From assembly GCF_050436995.1 (NCBI RefSeq), contig NC_134770.1:4288501-4352500 (forward strand): a stretch of DNA of 64,000 bases, read 5' to 3'. The first letter of the stretch is position 1. Each line of letters begins with the position of its first letter. A program made the translations under genes and the position numbers. Source of the DNA: Anticarsia gemmatalis. Taxonomy: Eukaryota > Arthropoda > Insecta > Lepidoptera > Erebidae. Positions 11,601 through 23,600 of the stretch are shown piece after piece. The notes below the pieces were generated by a model, which saw only the letters and a program-made list of their open reading frames with translations, made no database searches and was not told the origin of the DNA.

Positions 11601-14600
11601 CAATTGCATTCAGATTCACAATGACCGTAAAGTAGAAAATTATTACTGCAAAACTTCATTTTCTTCCAAACCTACTTTCCCATGCTGCAATGTATCACAT
11701 TTATTGTCACTCCTTTTATTTTAAACTACCCACCAGTCGCCCTATTCTTTTCACATACAATTTATCGAAATGTATTTTAAACGATTTTGCAATTGTTCCG
11801 ATAAAATAATGGCCTCTGCGAACCGTGATTGCTTCTTTCTGCTATTCATTATTTTTAATATCCCTTGGAACATAAATGAATGATATATTATTATAAGTAA
11901 CTGGTATTGGTATTTAAAATTTCTCAATAATTCTACTACGTATTTACTTTTAAAGCTTATATCATATTATGAGCTACCAAGCCGGCTGGGTGACCGCATA
12001 ATAGTATTTTAACTGGGCGTCTCCGAGCTTCGGAGGGCACGTAAAAAGTCGATCCCTGTTCTTGTCTATTATGACAACATCTTATTTAGTACCCAGCCCA
12101 TGATTATCTTCCCCGGGATCGAAGAAAAGGCCTTGGGTTGTCTATACTGGCCAAGTATGGGTTCGTACCGATATAGAATTCGTAAAGTCGTAATGAACGT
12201 AATTTTCCATTATTTTCTATCAGTAATAATATATTATATAAAAGTGAAAACAATTAATTATTAACGACGCTAAACTATTTAAGGCCTCTCCATTCTTTAC
12301 TTTCAAAGTCATCTATTAATATCAGTCAAATATTTTAATTAAAAGTCAACGAAAGTGTTTCTAAAAACTTTCTCCTTAGAGATTCAACGTAATTAATGTT
12401 TAACAGATCCTTGTATTGTCAGTAATAGGTACTGTTATTAAATAATTGTTCTTTGTTATACCTGAAAGGTATTTATTTGGACAGCCTGATATATTTCGTA
12501 ACTTATTATTTATTACTGGGAATTAATTAATACTTATTTTGTGGAATGGTGACTTGTAGCGGGAACAGGCAGGTTGTTAATATAAATGTTTAAAATATGT
12601 GATGTCGTTGTTTGGGACTTATTATTGTATGACCCAATATTTTTCACATCATAATATCATGTATATTATGATGTGAAAAATCTCTATTTTTCACATCATA
12701 ATATCATGTATATTATGATGTGAAAAATCATATCATCATCATATTATAACACCCTGATTTACTTTTCAAAAAACAACCATAGGGTCACAGGCCTTCGTAC
12801 TGTTAATGTAACTACAAATTTAATTGAACCTGTTGTTAATGTAAAATGTTTTTGTCTACAGGTGAAATATGCTCCGAAAGTGAAGATGTTCATCAAATCT
12901 GGTGCCAATGGGAAGATACCTGAAGGAGACGATGTTATTATAGGTATGTCACAGATTACATAAAAACTAGTTGCACTATTTACGGGTAGACGATCCTCTC
13001 GCAGAACAAATACTTGTCCAGGGATAGTAGATTTGACGTTAATCTTGTAAAATAGTTTAATAAAATAATTCATACCTAAATTTTTGGTTTATATTTTCCA
13101 TTGGTAATATTACTATGATTGTCCACAGCCTGCAAAGCAGATGCAAATCCATCGAACCTAACATACAAGTGGTTTCTAAATGAAAAACTTATTGATGGGA
13201 ACACTACTGAATTGGTAAGTAACTTTAAAGACAGAACAATAAAAACATTAAAAGCTTTCTTATTTGAAATAAAAGTTGCAAGAGTAGTAACTAAAATATT
13301 AAATTCTAAATGAATTCTATTCAAGGAAGTAAAATGAAAACATATCTTAATAAAAACTTTTTACTTGACTTAACAGAAAATATACAACATCACTCGAAAA
13401 TACCACGACGCTACAATCAAATGTGTTGTCTACAACGATGTTGGCAACAGTGAAGAAATCGAAACCCTGGAGATTACTTGTAAGTTTACTATTTTACTTA
13501 TGTCAGCCTTTTATTTATACTTCAAGAACGTTTGAAACGAATCAAAAAACAAATGAAATAAGCAACTATATGAAAAAGAAGAAGAAAAGAGTGAACGGAT
13601 TCAGTCAACGCATGTAAGCTGTTAAAAAATCAAAAGACTGTTTCAATTACATTGCTTTTATATCTTTATTAAATATGTAGATGAAAATTTACAGCCACAT
13701 GACCAAAGACTTTAGTATGACCGTTATACATAAAAGAATAAGCAAACTTAACAAATATGTTCTTATGGAGACACCCTATTCAAAAAAGCTGCATGAAACT
13801 AATATAATTCTGTTTTGACAGATGCACCAACATTCAGGAGTCTACCAAAAGACGTGGAAGCAGAAGTAGGCACTACTGTGACTCTTAGTTGTGATGTAGA
13901 TGGATATCCTCCGCCGGAGATCAGATGGCTACATCATGAAGAAGATCAAATGATTGTGAGTATTCATACCCATTAAAATATAAGACATTACTAAATAGCT
14001 GAAGCAACTGACTAATAAGGCTCTACTGACGCAACTTATCAAATAGTTTGTTTGTCGTATGGCTTGAACAACTTTGACACTAGGCCAACCTAGTGTCAAA
14101 GTTGTTCAAGCCGCCCGAGAGGCCTTTGACATGGCTTAACGACTGTTATCTTAGTATACAACAGCCGGGACCGACTTTTTACGTGCCCTCCGAAGCACGG
14201 AGACGCCCAGCTCAAATACCACTATGCGGTCACCAATCAAAAGAAGACCGCGACAAGGGTTGCTTAACCCACAGATCGTTTACCCACCGGTGAGCGCAAC
14301 TGGCTATAGGCGCCTCACAATAAATCAAATAGTAAAAATACTGTTTATAAATACATGTTATTGTTAAAAAGTTAATAAAAATGTGGTGTACAAAAATCAG
14401 AAACCTGCAATAGTGGTGGTAATACTGATACCAAAACATGTCAGAACCTTTCACACCTGATTTTATGTTCTAATTATAGCCGTTAATAGTAGTTGAAACT
14501 CTAATATGTATGGTTAAAATAACTTCAATAGTAAAACAGAAATACCACAAGTAAAACAAACAGTTTTACAATAACTTTCAACAATAGAATACGAAATTAT

Positions 14601-17600
14601 TGAAACAGTACAAAATACACTACAATCGGGCAAATGTAAATACTCTGTCATGAATTATGTAGCATTCAAAAGTTTGTATAAAATCGTTGTTTTAAAATCC
14701 CTATATTATAAATCATATTTAAGTTTTTTTTATACCAATGAACTAACAGGATTTGTGGCTAAAAAACATCATTCTTTCTAAAATTTAAACATAAACATTC
14801 TCTAAGACAGCACCTAGACGGTCAACATTACGATAACTGTGCAATAAGATTGTCTTATAAAAGTGCAGAATAAAATTAAACGTCACTTTGTATAGAAACT
14901 GACAGAAAATATTAAACCATATCAAAATTATAAACGGTCAATAATATTGTGCGGTTCGCCATATTGTGCAATATTGACTTCCTAGGTGCGGCCTAGCAAA
15001 ATATGTACACTAAAAAGTAGATGTTGTTTGTTGTTTGTCGTATGATTAGTGGTCAACCTAGTGTCAAAGTTGTTCAAGCCGCCCGAAAAGGCCTTTGACG
15101 TGGCATAACGACTGTTATCTTAGTAGACAACAGCCGGGACCGACTTTTTACGTGCTTAAATACCACTATGCGGTCACCCATCTACGGAATGACCGCGCCC
15201 ACGGCTGCTTAACCCACAGATCGTTCATTTAACAACAAAACACGGGTACAGTCCGGTATACGGTCATCAAATTAGCAAAGTACTACTTCATATTAGACAG
15301 GAATTAACGTGATTTTTCCTTACTTCTCGTAATTACAGTAGCGCGTTATTTTACAGGCGATACTATTGAATAATGAGAGTTTGATATTTAAAATGTACTA
15401 CAAAAATAGTTTTCAGGGACCCCACTAGAAGCGCTTATCCGATTTACGTTAAAAATTCTCGATAGCTAGCGGTTTTCGATAGTCGATATTGGTAGGGAAT
15501 AGCGCAACAATAAATGTAATGCAAAGTTAAAAAGTTATGGGTATCAAAGTATAAGGTGAAAATGTGTTTACGAAATATAAATCTCTGAAAACGAACCCGG
15601 AAGAAGACACGCGTAAGAGGTAGCTGTTTACATTTACCCAAAGTTTTCTAAGCACGGGGAACAATAATATTGTTGTATAACGAAATCCTGTTATCGGTTA
15701 AAAATAGATCTGACCTTTAAGGTGAAAAATAACGAGTGAAAAAGGTTCGTTCATTCATTTTCTGAAAACATATTTCATACATAGACTTCGGAATGATACA
15801 GTCAGCTATACCACTCTATACTAGCTATACTGAATCTTTTCTATAATAATGAAATCTAATCCTATTATAATATACTGAAGTGTGCACATTATTCCATGGA
15901 AAAAACATTTGCCATTGATTGAAATGTTGAATTTTAAAACATTTTATTTATTTTTCTTAGCAATTTGTCTACGGTATAATACACTGTATATACCTCACTA
16001 TACATACCTCACTTCTATATTCTAAATCTAAAGTTTTAACAATGTTTAAGTATCTCCTCAGATGATTACATACCTACAACAATCTTCATAGGCCATTTGA
16101 CGTCAAAATGGCGGTCTAGAAAAATTCTAAAAAGGTCTTCCCAAATGTCGATCCCAACATTGAAAGTGACCGCGAAAACAAATAAAGAATTTTACGAATC
16201 AAATCTTGTTGAAATATCTAATAAAAATATGATCCTAGAGTATTACTATGATATCGTCTACATTGTAGTGAGGCGTGGGCGTCATTGTCGGCGTTTACGA
16301 CTGAATTATCGTGGCTATCTCACAATGGTATTTGTTAACAAGCTACAGATAGCCTTTTTTGTGTACTTTTGAGTGGAATATAAATTTTGTGATTTTGCAT
16401 ATTTGTGTGAGCATCCTGTGAAGTGCTTCGGCTCTCTTTTTTTGTTTTTTCACCAATATTGTAACTTCAGTTGTAATTAGTGATATTATACTTAAGCTTT
16501 TGATTTCCTTGTACTTCCAATTCAACAGCTCGATTTCCTTCCCTATCGACTATCGTTCGGACAACCAGCTAGCTACCGAGTAATGATGAATAAAAATCTG
16601 ACCAGCGTGGTAGCGCCTCGAACGGACGTCGTAGGAACTATTTTGGTAGTACATATTAAACAGTATATATAAAGGCAGATAAGTTAGAACTTGCCAGCAT
16701 TATATACTATGGGACATCATAATATTCATCCAAAAATGATGTTCTCTAGAGAAAATATTTATACTATACCAAGAAAAGACAATTTGTGATGGCAAATGAA
16801 TAATATACTCGTATGAGATTGTCAGTGAAATTATTGTTACTTTCCCTATAATATCTGATTCTCGGTACTGTCCTTCTGTCAGTCTCTCAATATTACTGAC
16901 GTTATAAGCAACAGTGAAGCCTTAGAGTTCCATTAATATTTTTACTCCATATTTTCTCAGAAATATTTCTATACTTGCCTTTATTAAGTACTAAAAGGTT
17001 TTCATAGAAATTTCAGAGCAAAGTTTAGTACGAAAGAAACCTAAAGAATGTTAGTAATTTAGTATGTGTATACTTTGCGTTATAATTTACTACTTTTCTA
17101 GTTTATAAGCTATATCATATAATATCAAAGTGCGGTCTAAGTCTTAGAAAAATTACTTTTGATTATTAAATTTTTCCTAAGTTAATATACTTTTCAGTCC
17201 ACTTACGTTTAAGTAACTACTTCATATAAGATTTGATTCAAGTTAGTTTTGTTCTTTCCAAAATGATTTCAATTTGATTGCAATAACAGTTCAAACTTTT
17301 TGTTTGAATACAATAATACAGTTCATTTATAGATCATTTCTTAACAAAATTCAAAATAAAAACCAAAATAAAATTACAATCATTAAATATTACAAAAAGG
17401 AATGCGTCACGCGTCGTAGTATTTCTCTTCATCATCGTCGACCGGTAACGTACCCAAAATACTAGCAGCACTAATTCGTTATTCTCTAATTATATTCTTC
17501 AAACTAACAAGTCACTTTGTTCACAGCGTGTCGGGAGAACAGCAAACCTGACTCTAACACTGGATACACACACATCAGGAAGATATCTGTGTAAAGCTAG

Positions 17601-20600
17601 CGTCGATGGATACCCTGAAATAGAGGCTGAAGCTTCGGTCTTCATTAAAGGTAAGATGTATTGATATGTCATTCCGAAAAGGGCATACGTGGTATGTGTT
17701 TGTACTGTGATATATGCTCTTTTAGATATTTTATGTAGATGGTCTAGGCATTGGCATCTTAGATAACCTTTATTTTGCATTGACAACCAAAAACGTTTAG
17801 AGTTTGATTGTTTACTGGTGTCTACCGAATGCACTCATCCTGTCTGGATAATTTTGTATCCTTAATACGTTCGTATTTCCCCATTGTAAGTTAATGGTAG
17901 CTATACTACCATATTATGATGGTATAATTAATTGTACTAATAATAAAGTTTTATACTGTGTGGAGATTGACGAAAAAATTATAATCATCATTACGTGTAA
18001 TAAATTGTTCAAGTATCTCCAAAAAATCATTTGTTGTAAATCCAAACTCACAGTACAAATACTAGATCGTATAAAATCACAGTAGAACAGAGAATACCTA
18101 CAACTATACCTACGCTATTGATTCCTTCATTATATGTTCACGGGAATAGGTCAAGTTGTACCGTGCCCATTGTCCTACGTGAACGAGAAACAGCGTGAAC
18201 GTTGCAAAATGTCAAATAATAGAGCTTTCAAACTGACCTACATATTGTTGGGAGTCGTTTGATTCGTAACTATTGTGATACAAAACATTGAATGTACAAG
18301 TATGACTACTTTTAGGATTGGTGTAGAGGTATATCTGATTATCACGGTGTTTTGAGTTCGATTCTCGTTTCCAGTAAAGTGGTACTTGGTTCTGTAATTG
18401 ATAGTGACGAAGTCTTGGATTTGATTCCCGTTTCGGTTGAAATGATGTGTGGTTTATTTTCATATTTCCGTTAAAGCATTTAGTGGATTTTTGTACATTG
18501 TTCAGCATCGTGGTTTTGAATTCGGATTGTCTTATAGACATATAAACAGCTAATAAAGACAAATGTTGATATAAGTGTAGGTGTTTGTCTGGTCATATTG
18601 AGCGTCGGCGGCAAATTTTATACTTTATACTAACAATACAACAATAATTGAATATGTAGCTTGCAGACTTCTTTATATTTTACGCTCCAATCCAATAATA
18701 GGTTCGAAATAAAAGACAACATTCCTTGAACCTTATGACCTGATCTACATTCTTACTAAGTGCTTTCGCAAAACAGGGCCTTGAACGAAAAATTCACATA
18801 CATACTACTTAATTTTACGAGGAAAGTATCACATTTAATTGGGCCAGTTTCTATAGAACCTACACGATTCTAAGTAGACAGTATGAACGTTTTCTTTCAT
18901 AAAAAATAAATGGATTCCGCCCTACGTAGTACGGTGAATACACGTTTCTAATGAAAGACCGTAACATACTCTAATTAATTATTTTGTTATGGAGAAGAAT
19001 GTTCTGGAAAATGAGATCAAAGACCGTGAATGTAATAGTAGCGGTTTTAATTACATTAAGAATTATTCTATTATAATTGAGAGTTTATTTGTTATTGATG
19101 ATGAGAAATATAAAAGTCAAATTGAATTTGATAAGTTCAGATTATAAGTATAGAATTGCAAAGATAATATATACTAATTTGGTTTTGTATGGAAATTAAG
19201 CTCAAAAATTAGTGTATGGACAAAGACTTACGTATGGTACGAAACCATGCGATTGAAAACAAAACATGGCAATTATATCAATTAATATGATAGTAGTCTG
19301 TGATACTCGCACAATAGATATTAATTTGAATAAGACCTAAGTGATACTTACATTTCAAGTGACGCTCAAAAGTATTTCTATCGATACGATGCACGTCAAA
19401 CCAACAAAGACAACTAAATACTATAATTATATCTTAAAACTAAGTGTCACCCCAGTATTCGGCCTTAATTCCGGCAACGACTGCAACTGTCGCAAGGCTG
19501 ATAATATAATTTAAAATATGATTCGAAATGCTAGAGAATATCTGTGGTCCTTGCTGTCTCTCTGATACCCGTTTGCTAAAATTATTGTTGTCTGTAAAAC
19601 ATATTTATTTTCTTTATTATATATACAAAGTTGTATAATAATAGTCTGCCATAGTTTGATGCAGAGAATAAATGTGTTATATTGCGTTATTCTCCTAATT
19701 AAATGTGTTAGAACAATATAAAAATAGTAATTTATTACTTCGCATTTCATCATTCTTTTCACAAGTCTATAAATATTATTACAATACTTGTTAAGAGCTA
19801 ATTCAATTTCGCGTAACTTGACACAATTCTAGAAAATGTGTAGGTGTTTCTGAAGTAATAAATTTATATATAATTAGGTACTATACTCAGAACTATGTGA
19901 CGCCCACATAATATACTTTGTAGAAACGTTGAGAATTCCACAAAATGCTTGAGTAAGTTTTATTCGAAAGACTTACGTCATTATGATGTAGTGTTTATTA
20001 ATTTGAAGAATTTATTATAGAGTACGTAGTAATTTCTTTTGATGTCTGTATGTTCTGAGTGACTATGTATGCGACTGCAAATTACAAAGTCTTAGGTTGG
20101 ATATATCGCGGATCAAAGAGTTACAGAGATTTTCAAACCTTGTATAAATATTATCACTAGTAAGCTAGAGCTTGATGAAATGCTAGGATATGATAAAAAA
20201 AATGCCGTTTATGACATAAAATGAAGATTGTCGATAGCTAAACTCGTTATTTTTACCATTTACCTACTCATTCGGGTAAAAAAGAGTGATCTCACTCAAA
20301 GGAATAGTAGTAAGTTTCATAATTCATCACACTCAGTGCAATTAAATGAAAATCAGTTCACTATTCTACCTTATCAAGACCTACAGCGCCTCTTATATTG
20401 TCATTCATTTCACCGCAAACGCTTAAAGGCTCTAACGTGCAGTAAGTATCACTCGCACAGACAGACTTATGTGCCTGTCTTAGCTTATTTTCCCTTTTGA
20501 AATGCAAATTTGTTTCAACACGATAGCTCTAACGCCGGACATCCAATTCTAGGGAATTCTGACAAGGCCTTTGTGATAGCGTAAGGTCAGACCTAGTCAT

Positions 20601-23600
20601 TTAATAGTTAATGTTAAACAATAGGTTGGAGGGGATTCTAGTAATCCTATTTAACTAGAACTGGAACGCGTTACGAATTGATTGGGTAGATATTGTAATT
20701 TGAGAGTTTTGACTGAATACGATTGATGTATTGATACAGAATTCTAGTTAGGAAGCACAATCATAATATATTATACACTGTTCAAAGTTTACATACGAAC
20801 AAAATATTACTCATGTTATATACGGAGCGGAAGCCAAGTGTATGAAATACAATCATGTATTGATAGTAATAGTCCTAAGAAATAGGGGGTGAGCCTGTTG
20901 CCCTATACAGGGCATTTTACCAAAGTCCAGGTACTCTCTCTCTCTACCATGCTATGAGTCCTATTTGGTAGTGGGGTCAGTCTTCCTGGTCTTTCTCCTC
21001 CATTTCGCTCTATCCTGGACATCGTCTTCGGAAACCTCAGATTCACTCATGTTTTTCTGCACTACAGTTTCCCATCTTGTTTTGGGCCGTCAGGTACTAT
21101 TGAAAAATATTTTAATAGAAGTGTATTGTACAACAATTATAGAACTTTCCTTTTCCCGAGAATCCAAGCCGAGAACTCTGCATAGTAAAAAAAATTTTAA
21201 AGATATACGGTTAATATGACTAAAACCTTTCATTTTAATATTTTATATAGTTCTGTAACACAAACATCCCTTTTGTTTTCGTAAGGTAGAACTAAAATAT
21301 TGTATAAATGTAGCAACTTCAGTGAACAAGAAGTTTTATTCATTCGTACGTCATTTCCACCAGGCTGGTTCCACGCTTTGTCTATCATTAGAAGTACAGA
21401 ACTTGAACATTTTGTGTAACAATACTTTGAAAATTACAATGTAGTTCTTTTGTACGATTTCTAAACCAGTTTTATTTTACGCAAGTTTATTTTTTTCTAT
21501 TTTTTTTATTTATGGTATGGTTAGTGATCAACCTAGTGTCGAAGTTGTTCAAGACGTCCGAATGACTTTTGACATGGATTATCAACTTTTATTTTAATAT
21601 ACAAAAACCGGGACTAACTTTTACGTGCCTTCCGAAGCACGGAGACGCTCAGTTCAAATACCACCATGTGGTCACCCATCTATAAAAAGTCCTTGCCAAG
21701 GGTTACTTAACCCTGAGATCGTTTACCGATCGGTGAGCACAAACTGGCTATGAGCGCCTCTGTATATTTTTTTGTATAAAAAATATGCGAAAACTTTCAT
21801 GAATTTGACCTTTTAGCATTGGCCCAAACATTGCTCCTTGCGAGACACCTATAAAAATTTTGTTTGAACCGTAAAATATAAATGACATTGGAGTAAGACG
21901 CTAAGAGTTAGGTGCACGCATCGGGTCAGTGACCGATTAGCGAAAGTCTGTCGGTCATGTAAAGGCCGGTTGATGTAATTTATTGTTAATAACGGATGGA
22001 TACGCTTCAGTAAGGTTGTCTTGATATAATATTTATGATTTGTCTTAGAGCAATTTCTCAGAATAAGCAATCGCCAATCCTCAAAAATTGTAGATGTGAA
22101 GTGGGTTTTTGGATTCGGACATATATGAAAATCTTTTGACGCGTAACATAGACATATGACAAGTAGTAGGCTAAGGTTATTAATTGCAATTCAATCAACA
22201 ATTAATAACGATTTTAGCTAATAGTAACATCAAATTATTCTCTGATATTCATGAAATTAAATTAATTAAAGATAATTCGAAAAATAGCCACATACTTTAA
22301 AGAACAGTAATACCAGGTAAATACGGTCACTAAATAATAATTACCTTTATGAACTGGCTAAGAACATTTAAGACTTTATCAAAGAACTCCTACAAAATAC
22401 ATTTAGCAATATAATAAGTCCATTGTATTACTTCAACAAAACCTTGAAGTAGAAAGTCGCATATAACCTTAGAATAATTTGTAATTTTAATCACTACTAG
22501 AAGTAGGACGTACTGTAACTGGGTTATATTGGGGTTAATACGGATTTGCTTCTGAAACATTTATTACTGGCCTCGTTCAATATAAAGCGAATATGTGTGT
22601 ATAACACTCGGGCAATCCTGAATATCGAAAGGTGTATAGAGAAATAGATTAATATTCCACTACTATAAAGGTTTATGAGGATAGATCAATGCATGTATTT
22701 TTTCTTTGATTGTATTAGTGCAAAGTATATAGGTTTTTTATATGAATGAATACCTACATAGAATAATTATCAAAACAGATTTTTTCCCCGCGGACGACGT
22801 AGTGTGCAAAAGCTTGTTGATATCTTTAAACTTTATTTTTCATTTAATAGTTTGCCATCTAATAATAATTTATTTCACGGTACTAAAACCATCCTCTGTA
22901 TTAAAAATTGCTTAGAAGTTGTAAAATTTTATCATAATACGTAGTTGAGCTGAGCTAAACGACTTCATAGTAAGAAGCCATGCAAAATTAGGTTACAAGA
23001 ATTAGGGCTAAGACTGCAGCAACTATGTCAAGACAAAAGGCTTTTGAGCGGCTTTAACAATTATAACAATGCGGTTGAAAATTATGATAAAAATAAAACT
23101 GCTTACATTAATGTATGATGCACCATTTCGGGTTTTTAAATAAAAAAAAGATCCCCGGGCCATAATGTTATTTATCTCACTGACAAAAATGTTATAAAAT
23201 TAAATTTCTTCGTAGTATAACCATCGGGTACACACAGTGTTGTCTCAGTATAAAAACGATAAAAGCCATAAAAAAATACTATAAATAATTATCTGTACCG
23301 ACAAATTCATTCTATCCTCTCATACTATCCGATACACTTATTTCTTACGTTATTATGTAAATAATAGAAGCAGAAAATAATAATTTTCATAATACAACAT
23401 GCCCTAGGAACAATGTACTAGTCATATCTAACGTAAGTTTCCTTTGCAGGTCCACCAAAGATAGTATCAAATCAAACGCAGTTCGGTTCTCAAGGAGACA
23501 CGGTGAACATAGAATGCGCAGCGTTCTCCGTCCCGAGGATCGATAACATCATCTGGACTTTCGATGGAAGAGAAATTGATACTATACATGATCAGGTACG

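Larger units (their letters stand above)
6426..12861. other. Intron C/D (6.4 kb)
   Basis: Separates Ig2 from Ig3. It holds family M MITE pieces (6632-6874), two 5S-SINE remnants (11346-11443, 11981-12160) and a duplicated palindrome (12639-12728). Between about 6.9 and 11.3 kb I see only AT-rich unique or unrecognised sequence. Confidence 0.75.
13956..17526. other. Intron G/H (3.6 kb)
   Basis: Lies within Ig4. It carries two 5S-SINE copies (14061-14319, 15033-15226) and two family M MITE pieces (15426-15508, 16524-16655). No exon is seen between. Confidence 0.75.
17651..23449. other. Intron H/I (5.8 kb)
   Basis: Separates Ig4 from Ig5. It contains tRNA-like B-box sequence (18300-18440), a LINE reverse-transcriptase relic (20961-21089) and a 5S-SINE copy (21512-21762). 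I see nothing else beyond AT-rich DNA. Confidence 0.75.

Noticed and set aside
12639..12728. Two repeat units with a spacer, considered as a CRISPR array
   Set aside because: The units are palindromes separated by four bases in a eukaryotic intron, with no spacers and no cas genes.
17499..17834. 111-codon open frame on the minus strand
   Set aside because: It is the antisense of rst exon H and its flanks; the + strand exon explains the openness.
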